DNA of 64,000 nucleotides, taken from assembly GCF_002925905.1 (NCBI RefSeq), contig NZ_PRDB01000006.1, positions 248,001 through 312,000 of the forward strand, in the 5' to 3' direction. The first letter of the stretch is position 1; each line of letters begins with the position of its first letter. The stretch comes from Klebsiella michiganensis (GTDB taxonomy: Bacteria; Pseudomonadota; Gammaproteobacteria; Enterobacterales; Enterobacteriaceae). A model generated the notes under the pieces. It saw nothing but the letters and a program-made list of their open reading frames with translations, searched no databases and was not told the origin of the DNA. Shown here piece by piece: positions 25,277 to 33,851 of the stretch. The translations under genes and the position numbers were made by a program.

Positions 25277-25887
25277 AAACTGGTGACAAGCTCCTGGCTC
25301 TATTTATTCATAGTATTTATTCATACTTAAACTTACCCCCTGAAATAGAGCTAACGATATCCCTTTCACGGAAGTGTTAAACACACCTTAAACCACTATG
25401 CTATAATTTTTACGGTTTTTGTAAAGAATCTTCAATAAAGAAATGTGGTCATTTCGGCGCTATAATTTATCTGCGGGGAAGGATCGGAATATACTCATTA
25501 ATAGCCGAGCAGGGGGGGCGATGCCTTTATGAATAAGCATTAATGGTTGGTTGTTTAAATTCTAACTTATTGATTTTTATTGTTTTTAACAAATTGCAAT
25601 CTTTAATTTATCTAATCATTAGAATTTCCTTATGATAATTTATCTATTTTAGTCAAACCTTCTGCATCTCTGGGTTGCGTAAGGCGTGATTCAGAATGTT
25701 TGCCAACGTAAGCAGTGAATGATTGATGTACATCAATTAACAACCGCTGTTGTCGTCACAGTTATGGTATTTGGTATAAAAAATTGGAACTTTTAATTTC
25801 AAGTCTCTTTGCGAATTATCGCATAATAGCCTCGCTCAGAAGGCATCTGAGATTTGATATTTTATTAATAGTTAGGGACGAAATAAT
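25277..25887. other. Long AT-rich leader/promoter region of the porin gene
   Basis: About 600 bp of AT-rich DNA without a convincing ORF, upstream of the porin. It contains an exact FNR box and a TATAAA at 25775-25780 that could be the -10 of the porin promoter. Long upstream regions with multiple regulator sites are usual for OmpC/OmpF porins. A divergent regulatory RNA cannot be excluded. Confidence 0.45.
25723..25736. promoter_or_regulatory. FNR box upstream of the porin
   Basis: TTGAT-GTAC-ATCAA matches the FNR consensus TTGAT-N4-ATCAA exactly. Its centre is ~57 bp upstream of the start site expected from the TATAAA at 25775-25780, compatible with activation from an upstream site. It lies 165 bp before the porin ATG. 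Confidence 0.7.
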
Positions 25888-26973
25888 ATGAAATTAAAAT
25901 TACTAACAGTGGCCGTCTCTACACTTCTTGCTGCAGGAACCGTGCAGGCAGCTGAAGTGTATAACAAGGACGGAAACAAACTCGACCTCTACGGGAAAGT
26001 GACCGGCCTGCATTATTTCTCCAGCGATAAGTCCGAGGATGGCGATCAGACCTATGCCCGTCTGGGCTTCAAGGGTGAAACCCAGATCAACGACCAGCTG
26101 ATCGGCTACGGCCAGTGGGAATATAACTTCAGCGCCAATAACGTTGAAGGCGACAACTCCGGCGACAAAACGCGTCTCGCGTTTGCCGGCCTCAAGTTTG
26201 GCGAATTTGGCTCTCTGGACTACGGCCGTAACTACGGCGTCGCCTATGATATCGGCGCCTGGACCGATATGCTGCCGGAGTTCGGCGGCGATACCTGGAC
26301 CCAGACCGATGTCTTCGCCACCGCGCGTACCACCGGCGTTGCCACCTACCGTAACAGCGGTTTCTTCGGCCTGGTTGACGGCCTGAACGTCGCCGTACAG
26401 TACCAGGGCAAAGAAGAGGGCAACGGTCGCGATCTGGCGAAACAGCATGGCGACGGCTGGGGTCTGGCCTCGACCTATGAGTACGAAGGATTTGGCGTAG
26501 GCGCGGCCTACGCGGCATCCGATCGCACCGATGCGCAGGTCAGGGAAGGGCGCGTGAATCCTGACTTCTACGCCCGTGGCGAAAAAGCGGAAGTGTGGGC
26601 GGCCGGTCTGAAGTACGATGCTAATAACATCTACCTGGCAACCACCTATGCGGAAACCCGCAACATGACGAAGTTTGGTAAAGGCTATATCGCCAATACC
26701 GCGCAGAACTTTGAAGTGGTTGCTCAGTATCAGTTCGATTTCGGCCTGCGTCCGTCCATCGCCTACCTGAAATCAAAAGGCAAAGATCTGGGCCGCTACG
26801 GCGACCAGGATCTGGTTGAATACGTAGATGTCGGCGCGACTTACTACTTCAATAAAAACATGTCTACCTATGTGGACTACAAAATCAACCTGCTGGATGA
26901 CACCAGGTTCACCAAAGATGCCAGCATCAGCACCGATAACATCGTTGCCGTGGGCATAACCTACCAGTTCTAA
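25888..26973 (+). CDS. OmpC/OmpF-family outer-membrane porin
   Basis: A 361-aa general porin with a signal peptide ([20 protein letters not shown], cleavage at [10 protein letters not shown]), the constriction-loop motif [12 protein letters not shown] and the terminal beta strand ending in Phe ([11 protein letters not shown]) that directs assembly by the BAM complex. It should form a trimeric 16-stranded barrel for small hydrophilic solutes. AGGGA precedes the ATG. It is an extra porin rather than the main OmpC or OmpF, and the FNR box suggests oxygen-responsive expression. A strong terminator follows. Confidence 0.92.
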   Translation: MKLKLLTVAVSTLLAAGTVQAAEVYNKDGNKLDLYGKVTGLHYFSSDKSEDGDQTYARLGFKGETQINDQLIGYGQWEYNFSANNVEGDNSGDKTRLAFAGLKFGEFGSLDYGRNYGVAYDIGAWTDMLPEFGGDTWTQTDVFATARTTGVATYRNSGFFGLVDGLNVAVQYQGKEEGNGRDLAKQHGDGWGLASTYEYEGFGVGAAYAASDRTDAQVREGRVNPDFYARGEKAEVWAAGLKYDANNIYLATTYAETRNMTKFGKGYIANTAQNFEVVAQYQFDFGLRPSIAYLKSKGKDLGRYGDQDLVEYVDVGATYYFNKNMSTYVDYKINLLDDTRFTKDASISTDNIVAVGITYQF

Positions 26974-26995
26974 GACAACGCCTTTTATTGAACCA

Positions 26996-27030
26996 TGCCT
27001 GCCAGCTTACCCTCCTGGCAGGCATTTTTT
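26996..27030 (+). terminator. Intrinsic terminator of the porin gene
   Basis: A perfect 10-bp stem, TGCCTGCCAG (26996-27005) and CTGGCAGGCA (27015-27024), is followed by TTTTTT. It lies 22 bp after the porin stop codon. Confidence 0.92.
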
Positions 27031-27053
27031 ATACTTGAACGCAGGGCGAGACG

Positions 27054-27085
27054 AAAAAGCCCGACGCCGTTTCCCGCGCCGGGCT
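27054..27085 (-). terminator. Intrinsic terminator of the leftward sugar operon
   Basis: On the minus strand a stem AGCCCGGCGC with GCGTCGGGCT (one G-U pair) is followed by TTTTT. It is just beyond the end of the EIIC pseudogene and faces the porin terminator. Confidence 0.8.
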
Positions 27086-27104
27086 GAGTGAGAAAAGAGG
27101 GAGT

Positions 27105-28366
27105 TTACGGCGCGGTACTGAAAAACTCGCCGAATTTCACCGCCAGCCAGCCCACCGGGGTGGTGGCTCCGCCCACGATATTAGTGATTTCCGCCATCCC
27201 TTCCGGCACCGGAATGTTAGAGTTGACCGCCGCCTGGGTGTATTCCCGCGAAATATCCGTCCCGACGTATAAAATACAGGTGACCACCAGCGTGCCGGTG
27301 ATAAACATGCGGAACATATTGCGTTTGCAGAACGGCGTCACCATCGCCAGCAGGAACATCAGCGAGGCCAGATCGACAAACGGCAGCACGCGGTTGCCCG
27401 GCAAAATAATCGCCAGCACCACCGCCATAGGGATCAGCAGCAGCCCGGTCGCCAGCACCGAGGGTTCGCCAATAAGCAGCGCGGTATCCATGCCGATATA
27501 GAAGTCGCGGTTGGGAAATTTCGCTTTCAGCTTCGCTTCCGCGGCATCGCGCACGATAAGCAGACCCTGCACTAAAATTTCGATCATTTTCGGCAGCAGC
27601 AGCATGGCGGCGGAAACTTTAATCGCCAGCGACACCGCGGCTGCAACATCGTATCCGGCAAGGAAGGCCAGCAGCAGCCCCAGCACGAAGCCCAGGGTCA
27701 GCGGTTCACCGAAGACGCCGAATTTTTTATTAATACTTTCCGGGTCGAAATTAATTTTATTGATCAGCGGGATCTTATCAATAATATAGTTACAGGCAAT
27801 ACCAAACGGCACGTAGGTTATACAGGTAAGATGGGGGAATGATATCCCTTTAAGATTATAGTTTTTTTGCAAATACGGTGCGGTTAAATCCGCGCCAGCA
27901 GGGTTAAGATAAATATGCCGAAGGTAATGCCAACGGAGAGCCAGTAGTTACCGGTGCCGGCATACACGACCGACCCCATAATCAGGAAAATCCAGTAGTT
28001 GAATATATCGATATTTACCGTTTTGGTTAATTTAAGCAGCAGCATGGCGATATTGATAACAATAAATCCCACGACCACCGGCAGCATCAGCGGCGAGCCC
28101 CAGCCGATAGTGGAGGCGGTCGGCCAGCCGGTATCGACCACCGTCAGGTGCAGACCGATGCGTTCAACCATGGCCTGCGACGCCGGGCCGAGGTTGGTCA
28201 ACAGCAGGCCGATCACCAGACCCACCCCTTCAAAACCGATACCGACCAGCATCCCGGCTTTAAATGCGGTGCCAATTTTAACGCCGAAGCACAGGGCGAT
28301 AATAAAGAATATTACTGGCATCATCACTGATGCCCCCAGACTAATAATGCTGTTGATAATATCCAT
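27105..28366 (-). pseudogene. Galactitol-type PTS EIIC (GatC family), broken by a frameshift
   Basis: The protein is split into two frames. The N-terminal part (28366-27884, 160 aa) begins MDIINSIISLGASVMMPVIF and ends abruptly at LLARI. The C-terminal part continues in another frame with DLTAPYLQKNYNLKGISFPH. Joining near 27893 restores one continuous membrane protein of ~420 aa resembling GatC (~450 aa). A single missing base explains the break, so either the gene is inactivated or there is a sequencing error. No EIIA or EIIB is adjacent. Last gene of the aldolase-kinase operon, so its loss would disable the dedicated transport step. Confidence 0.8.
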
Positions 28367-28455
28367 AATATTTCCTTAAAAGGCGGCCGAATTGGGCGCG
28401 AGCGAACCCGTGCCCAATGGGCCGTAGCAAAAACCTTACGCGGCTCTTTTAATAT

Positions 28456-29451
28456 TTAACCGAGTTGCTTCAGCAAGATCTCAGAAAAAATCTTCGGCGA
28501 ATTGCTGAAGGCATCAATAGTACTGCCGGCAATATGCGGCGTTATCGTGACGTTATTCAGCGAATAAAACGCGCTATCCTCCGGCAGCGGCTCATCATCA
28601 AAAGTGTCGAGGGCGGCGCCCATGATTTTACCGTCCTGCAGCGCGGCGATCAGATCGCCTTCATTAATTAAGCCGGAGCGTGCGGTATTGACGATAATGG
28701 CGCTCTCCTTCATTAATTCAAAATGATGCACGTTAATCAGGTTTTCCGTTTCCGGGGTCATGCGGGCATGCAGCGAAATCACATCCGCACGGCGAACCAG
28801 CTCATCGAGAGAATCCACCTTTTCATAGCTGTCATGGCCGGGGACGTACTTATCGTAAAAGATAATCTCGCTGCCGAAACCGCGCAGGAAGCCGGCCACC
28901 AGCTGAGCGATATGCCCCAGCCCGACCAGACCCACCACTTTGCCGCCCAGTTCAGGAATGGCCCGGTGGTTAGGACTCTCTTTGCGCCAGAACTTATCGC
29001 GCAGCGCATCGTGCGAGCGGGCGATGTTGCGCATTTCCGCCAGAATCATGCCGACGGTAAACTCCGCCACGCTGCGGGCATTACGTCCCGGCGTGTTCAT
29101 TACCTCAACTCCGCGCGCTTTGGCCTCCGCCTGATTAACGTTTTCAATGCCGCCGCGCAGCACGCCAACGTATTTAAGCTTTGGCAGCTTGTCGAATACC
29201 GCCGCGTTAACCGGGGCGAACTGGACGATCAGGATCTCAACCTCCTCAGCGCCCTGAAGCAGGGCGGCAGGCAGCGCCACCGCTTCGGAGCCTTGCTGTT
29301 CAACCAGTAAATTATCCTCCTGCAGTTTTTCAATCGATTCGTGCGACCATTCGCGCACTTCCACTGTAATACCTTTATCTTTCAGCGCTTTCAGACCCGC
29401 GTCCATCATCGCTGCATTGATAAACAGATCGGCAATTGCCAGACATTTCAT
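28456..29451 (-). CDS. D-isomer-specific 2-hydroxyacid dehydrogenase
   Basis: A 331-aa NAD-dependent dehydrogenase of the SerA/phosphoglycerate dehydrogenase-like superfamily. Seen are GLVGLGHIAQLVAGFLRGFG (NAD-binding), the catalytic Arg in VNTARSGLINE, Glu in DTFDDEPLP and the His in ITPHIAGST. Such enzymes reduce 2-oxo acids or oxidise D-2-hydroxy acids. In this operon it may act on a sugar acid made from the imported carbohydrate. It lies 17 bp after the SDR gene. Confidence 0.88.
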   Translation of the reverse strand: MKCLAIADLFINAAMMDAGLKALKDKGITVEVREWSHESIEKLQEDNLLVEQQGSEAVALPAALLQGAEEVEILIVQFAPVNAAVFDKLPKLKYVGVLRGGIENVNQAEAKARGVEVMNTPGRNARSVAEFTVGMILAEMRNIARSHDALRDKFWRKESPNHRAIPELGGKVVGLVGLGHIAQLVAGFLRGFGSEIIFYDKYVPGHDSYEKVDSLDELVRRADVISLHARMTPETENLINVHHFELMKESAIIVNTARSGLINEGDLIAALQDGKIMGAALDTFDDEPLPEDSAFYSLNNVTITPHIAGSTIDAFSNSPKIFSEILLKQLG

Positions 29452-29467
29452 AATGATTCTCCATAAA

Positions 29468-30229
29468 TTAACGCATCAACATACCGCCGGTGACATCCAG
29501 AGTCGCTCCCGTCATATAGCTGGTTTTCGGAGAGACCATGAAGACGCCGATGTCGGCAATTTCGTGCGGCTGGGCTACCCGGCCCACCGGAATACGGCTG
29601 ACGTAATAGTCAGGATTCTGCTCAATGTTTTTACGGATCATCGCGGTATCCATAATGCCGACGGCGATGTTGTTGACATTGATTTTCTGTTTCGCCACCT
29701 CGCGCGCCAGCGAGATAGAAAATGCCACCAGGCCCGCTTTACTGGCCGCGTAATGCGCATGACCGGTGGTCGAACCGTGGAAGGCCGCCTGAGAAGTGAT
29801 ATTCAGAATGCTGCCGGCCCGATCTTTCGCCAGGCAGTGGTTGACAAACAGCTGGCTCAGGTGGAAAACCGCCTTCAGGTTGACGTTCATCACGCTGTCC
29901 CACTCCTGCTGGGTGATTTCAGTGACGTAGCCGCTTAGCCAGATCCCGGCATTGTTGACCAGAATATCGGCGTTCCCCAGCCGCTCAATGCAGGTCGCGA
30001 ACAGATTCTCCCGGCTTTGCTCATCGGAAAGATCGGTTTTCACCGCAATAATCTCGACGCTGGCGCTATTTTTTACCGTATCGATCAGCTGCTCCGGGCG
30101 CTCCTCATCACGCATATAGGTGAAGCAGATGTTGACCCCTTCTCTGGCGAGGGAAAGGACAAACTCTTTGCCCAGTCCCGTTGCGCCGCCGGTGACGATA
30201 GCCGTGCGGTGGTGTAAATTCAGATCCAT
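29468..30229 (-). CDS. Short-chain dehydrogenase/reductase
   Basis: A 253-aa classical SDR: NAD(P) motif TGGATGLGKEF (residues ~14-24), NNAGIW, catalytic Ser in LNITSQAAF and YAASK (Tyr and Lys). Length is typical. As the fourth gene of the aldolase operon it probably oxidises or reduces a polyol or keto-sugar intermediate before or after phosphorylation. Twelve bases separate it from the kinase gene. Confidence 0.9.
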   Translation of the reverse strand: MDLNLHHRTAIVTGGATGLGKEFVLSLAREGVNICFTYMRDEERPEQLIDTVKNSASVEIIAVKTDLSDEQSRENLFATCIERLGNADILVNNAGIWLSGYVTEITQQEWDSVMNVNLKAVFHLSQLFVNHCLAKDRAGSILNITSQAAFHGSTTGHAHYAASKAGLVAFSISLAREVAKQKINVNNIAVGIMDTAMIRKNIEQNPDYYVSRIPVGRVAQPHEIADIGVFMVSPKTSYMTGATLDVTGGMLMR

Positions 30230-30240
30230 ACTTTCCTCGC

Positions 30241-31779
30241 TTAATGCGTGATGTAGTTACTGCAGCTTTTCCACGGAGACTGCATTTCCGATAGCAGATT
30301 TTTGTAGAGCTGATACTTATCCTGATAGACCTTGTTGTTGTCCGGGTTCGGCGTGACCGTTCGCGAAACGTGAACCATCTCATTTGAGGCGGCAAAGACG
30401 TCATCAAACCAGCCAACCATCACCGCGGCGGTCATCGCGGTGCCCAGCGTGCCGTGCTCTTTCACGTCGACAATCTCCAGAGTGGACTGGAAAATATCGG
30501 CGAATATCTGCAGCCAGACCGCAGAGTTAGTGACGCCGCCCGCAATCCGAATGGTGCGGCTTAGATCAGGGTTGATGTTGCGCAGACGTTCGGTGTGATA
30601 AAGGTGGCTGAAGGCGACCCCCTCGTAGATAGCGCGCAGAAAATGCGCTTTTTTATGGAAGCTATTCAGGCCGATAAACCCCGCGGAGGCGTCCGGGATG
30701 GTGTTGGAGCCGAAGACAAACGGGAAGAACAGCAGGTGGCTCTCGGCGGGCGTTGTCGTGGAGACCAGATCATTGCACAGATCGTAGACTGACGATCCCT
30801 GCGCCGCCGCGGCGGTGCGATCGCCTTCCATAAAGTTATTGATAAACCACTCAAGATTACTGGCGGATGTGGGGCTGGCCTCGGTAATTAACCATTTGCC
30901 CTCAATCGGATAAATCGAGGTCATAAAGAGATCCCGGTCGATAACCGGATGGTCGGTCACGTATTCATTGATGCTCCAGGTGCCGGTAATAATCGCCAGC
31001 TTATCCAGCGTATTGATGCCGGAAGCGACGGATGACGCCGAGATATCAAACACGCCGCCCGAGACCGGCGTGCCGGCACACAAACCGGTTAGCTGCGCGA
31101 CGTCGTCGGTAATGTAGCCGCAGCAATCGGTGGAGCGTTTAATGGGCGGAAGCTTGTCGCGCAGATCGCCGAGCCCCCACCAGGCCAGCAGCGAGGCATC
31201 ATAGTCACGGTCGCGAACGTTGATCAGGTTAGTCCCTGAGATATCGGTAAGTTCGAGAAAGGCTTCGCCGGTCAGATAAAAACGAATCAGATCTTTGACC
31301 ATGAATATGTAGCGCGCGTTGTTCAGCGCTTCAGGCTCGTTCTCTTTCAGCCAGGCGAGGAGGGCGACGGGCTGGCCTGCCCAGATGGACTGCATGGTTT
31401 TGGGCAAAATGTCGCTGACAAACGTCGGGTCGCGGTACCACTTTTCAACCCAGCCCTTAGCCCGGCTATCGGTGGAAATGATCCCGTTGCGCACCGGGGC
31501 GCCCGCTTCATCCACCATATACAGCCCGTTGCCGTGGCCGGTGACCGCCACGCCTTTGATCTGGCTGGCGTCGATCCCCGACTGCGCGAGGGCCGTTTTA
31601 ATGACTTCAACGTTGGCCGCCCAGAGTTCGTTGATATCTCGCTCGGTGTGAAATTCCTTCGGGGTCAGCATTTGCGTAGACTTCGACGCGCTGGCCACCA
31701 CGTTGCCGGCGCGATCGTAAATCGCCGCTTTTGTGACGGTGCCGCCGTTATCAATGCCCATGACGTAGTGTTGTTTCAT
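30241..31779 (-). CDS. FGGY-family carbohydrate kinase
   Basis: A 512-aa sugar kinase with the ATP-fold motif MGIDNGGTVTKAAIYD at the N-terminus, VAVTGHGNGLYMVDE, and the C-terminal family motif region IRIAGGVTNSAVWLQIFADI. The start at 31779 has AAGGAG nine bases upstream; the frame stays open to 31806 but would overlap the preceding gene. It would phosphorylate a ketose, polyol or related compound. Size and partners resemble LsrK and xylulokinase-type enzymes; the substrate is unknown. Its co-occurrence with a PTS permease is puzzling, because PTS substrates arrive already phosphorylated. Confidence 0.88.
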   Translation of the reverse strand: MKQHYVMGIDNGGTVTKAAIYDRAGNVVASASKSTQMLTPKEFHTERDINELWAANVEVIKTALAQSGIDASQIKGVAVTGHGNGLYMVDEAGAPVRNGIISTDSRAKGWVEKWYRDPTFVSDILPKTMQSIWAGQPVALLAWLKENEPEALNNARYIFMVKDLIRFYLTGEAFLELTDISGTNLINVRDRDYDASLLAWWGLGDLRDKLPPIKRSTDCCGYITDDVAQLTGLCAGTPVSGGVFDISASSVASGINTLDKLAIITGTWSINEYVTDHPVIDRDLFMTSIYPIEGKWLITEASPTSASNLEWFINNFMEGDRTAAAAQGSSVYDLCNDLVSTTTPAESHLLFFPFVFGSNTIPDASAGFIGLNSFHKKAHFLRAIYEGVAFSHLYHTERLRNINPDLSRTIRIAGGVTNSAVWLQIFADIFQSTLEIVDVKEHGTLGTAMTAAVMVGWFDDVFAASNEMVHVSRTVTPNPDNNKVYQDKYQLYKNLLSEMQSPWKSCSNYITH

Positions 31780-31799
31780 TGGCGTGGACTCCTTATGCG

Positions 31800-32351
31800 T
31801 TACCATAAACCGGGTTCGCTGGTGGTAATGCCTTTAAATCCGGCATGGAAAATTTTATCTACAAGGTATTTCCGCTTTACAAAGCCTCCGGCGATGAATA
31901 TCACGTCAAAGCCTTTTAAATTCCGGCTAATCAATTCCAGACACTGGCAGGCATATTCAGCAGGTAAGATTTCAATAGCATCTGGCGGGTTATGCTTAAC
32001 AATATCGATGGAGTGATCCAGCGAACGCGAGTCGATGAGCAATACCCGGAAGATAGTTAGCAACCCCTCTTTTTTGGCATAGCGTAGGGCCGAGAGATTG
32101 GACGAAATAACACCATCAACCTTGTAGTAATTTTTGAGCAGACTGATCCCCGCCTGGTCGGGTTTAAAACCGCCCAGTAGCTCCAGGTGAATAAGCACTT
32201 TTTTGCCGCGCTGATGGCATTTGCCAATCAGCGATTGCAGGTTGCCGATATTTGCTTCGGACAGCAGTACGTATTCTGATGCGCAGGCCAATGCCTGTTC
32301 AAAATGTTTATATTTTCTGACGGAAGGAATGATGGTGTTATTTAAGAACAT
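31800..32351 (-). CDS. GlpP-family RNA-binding antiterminator
   Basis: A 183-aa protein of the family of Bacillus GlpP, which on binding glycerol-3-phosphate prevents premature termination in the glpD leader. The repeated beta-alpha pattern is seen as EYVLLSEANIGNLQSLIGKC, KKVLIHLELLGGF, DGVISSNLSALRYAKKEGLL, PDAIEILPAEY and FIAGGFVKRKYLVDKIF, ending GITTSEPGLW. It is the second gene of an operon whose leader holds a strong terminator hairpin, which gives it an obvious target. The family is uncommon in enterobacteria. Confidence 0.85.
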   Translation of the reverse strand: MFLNNTIIPSVRKYKHFEQALACASEYVLLSEANIGNLQSLIGKCHQRGKKVLIHLELLGGFKPDQAGISLLKNYYKVDGVISSNLSALRYAKKEGLLTIFRVLLIDSRSLDHSIDIVKHNPPDAIEILPAEYACQCLELISRNLKGFDVIFIAGGFVKRKYLVDKIFHAGFKGITTSEPGLW

Positions 32352-32365
32352 ATTAATATCCGATG

Positions 32366-33157
32366 TTATTTAGCCATGTAGAGGCTGTAGGCATCTTCCG
32401 CTGTGGCATTTTCATGGATGATGGCGTTCAGACCTGCTACTACTTTTGCCGGCTGTGGGTCCTGAGTAATATTGCGGCCCACCGCCACGCCTTTTGCACC
32501 CACCTGCATACAGTGCTGCACAAATTTAAAATAACCGTCGATGCCGGTTTTCGGGCCGCCCAGCGCGAGTACCGGCACGCCGGCCGCTTCGACGATAAGC
32601 CGATCATCTTCGGTACCGGTAAAGCGGGTTTTGATCACGTCAGCCCCCAGCTCTACGGCGATGCGGGCCGAGGCGGCGATAACGGCCGGGTTGTTGGAGT
32701 CGTCGCTGGTCACGGGATAGCCGTACGGCAGGGATTCCACGATCAGCGGCACGTTCCAGCGATCGGCGGCCTGCGCCAGCTGCATCGCCATGATGTGCGT
32801 TTTCTCTTCATTGAACGCGCCGGGGAAGGTCATGCACACCACGCCTTCCGCAGCCACTTTCAGCGCATCCTCAATGGAAAAGACGGGAGTCGTATCGGGA
32901 ACGGTATTATCAAAAATATTCACTGTGCTATCGACGCGTAATACAACGGGAACGCAATTGAAAACTTCGCGGAAATTTTTCAACATGCCATAAGTGACCA
33001 GCGCGCAGTCCAGGCCGCTTTCAACAAGGGTCGGGAGCTGATTTATCGTATTATCAATACCATTTGTTTTGCTTGAAAAATAGTAGCCATCCAGCGCCAG
33101 CGTGACGGATTTACCATCTTTTGCGAAAATGCGAGAGAGACGACGTTCTTTAGACAT
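32366..33157 (-). CDS. DeoC/FbaB/LsrF-family class I aldolase or thiolase
   Basis: A 263-aa TIM-barrel enzyme with the Schiff-base lysine predicted at K176 (GADVIKTRFTG), the LALDGYYF start of the barrel, the phosphate-binding ALGGPKTG and VAVGRNITQ turns, and the LsrF-like end NATAEDAYSLYMAK. LsrF cleaves phosphorylated AI-2 products; relatives are fructose-bisphosphate aldolases. It is the first gene of the antiterminator-kinase-dehydrogenase operon, directly after the leader terminator. It probably cleaves the phosphorylated sugar into C2/C3 products. Confidence 0.85.
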   Translation of the reverse strand: MSKERRLSRIFAKDGKSVTLALDGYYFSSKTNGIDNTINQLPTLVESGLDCALVTYGMLKNFREVFNCVPVVLRVDSTVNIFDNTVPDTTPVFSIEDALKVAAEGVVCMTFPGAFNEEKTHIMAMQLAQAADRWNVPLIVESLPYGYPVTSDDSNNPAVIAASARIAVELGADVIKTRFTGTEDDRLIVEAAGVPVLALGGPKTGIDGYFKFVQHCMQVGAKGVAVGRNITQDPQPAKVVAGLNAIIHENATAEDAYSLYMAK

Positions 33158-33471
33158 TTTTTGACTCCTGAGATAGAAAAAAACAAAAAAGGCCCTCAGA
33201 GACTTTCGTCTCTGAGGGCCTTCGATTCACTTACCCTTTTGATAATCGTTCAGCAATCCAAACCATTATCAATTAATTTTTCAGCCTGACGGGTAGGGTT
33301 TAAATGCTGTTTAATTTAAATCCGTTCCCTTGCTTGAATTAATTACTAGCATGCCTGCGTTCTTTCTGTCTAGCCGTTGTTGATAAACTGAGATGCTTAT
33401 CACGAATTAAACTTGAGTTTAATCTTATCGGCGCTTGCGAATTTGAACACCAACAGCCGATTTTATTGTGC
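33158..33471. other. Leader region of the aldolase operon
   Basis: About 310 bp upstream of the aldolase ATG. It contains the leader terminator listed next and AT-rich DNA to its right where the leftward promoter should lie. I could not pick one promoter with confidence. Confidence 0.45.
33173..33220 (-). terminator. Leader terminator (candidate GlpP-type antitermination site)
   Basis: On the minus strand a perfect 13-bp stem, GGCCCTCAGAGAC with GTCTCTGAGGGCC and a 4-nt loop, is followed by TTTTTTGTTTTTTT. It ends ~15 bases before the aldolase start codon, so it would stop transcription before the operon unless overridden. The operon's second gene encodes a GlpP-family antiterminator. Confidence 0.88.
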
Positions 33472-33612
33472 TTATGCTAAGAGTAAAAACTCTATCGTCA
33501 ACTGCGCCAGCAGCAGCAGCAGGGCAATCAGCGCCAGCCATTTCGCCGGCCGCAGCTTATGCTGCGGAATAGAGGTATTACGCAAACGCACGAACCATGG
33601 ATTGTTTTTCAT
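33472..33612 (-). CDS. Small single-pass membrane protein (46 aa)
   Basis: Begins MKNNPWFVRLRNTSIPQHKL and then has one hydrophobic helix (WLALIALLLLLAQLTIEFLL). AGGA is ~8 nt before the ATG. A positively charged N-terminal part followed by a single helix is typical of small inner-membrane proteins. It lies alone between the PfkB operon end and the aldolase leader, too short for many gene finders. Function unknown. The plus-strand frame over the same DNA is not protein-like. Confidence 0.55.
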   Translation of the reverse strand: MKNNPWFVRLRNTSIPQHKLRPAKWLALIALLLLLAQLTIEFLLLA

Positions 33613-33851
33613 TATTGACGTCCTGTCCCTGATGTCTGTTAACGCGATCGACAGAAACTGAATGACGATCTAATTAGCTGATATTAATGGATTAGTCGGC
33701 AATAACCCATGAATAAATGAAGCTGGTTTAGCTTTCATTCAATAATTGGGACTCAAATCATATACAACATAAATCAGGATAAGGGTCCGTCAATAAACGC
33801 TGTTTCAGACCCTCATCTGGCTGTCGGTTGCTGACAGAGCGTCCGCTGTCT

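Noticed and set aside
27105-27872. C-terminal EIIC half as an independent gene starting at TTG 27872
   Set aside because: The TTG is an internal Leu of the conserved segment; the frame is the continuation of the upstream half after a frameshift.
33413-33661. 82-aa plus-strand frame
   Set aside because: Composition is not protein-like; the opposite strand carries a better small membrane protein.
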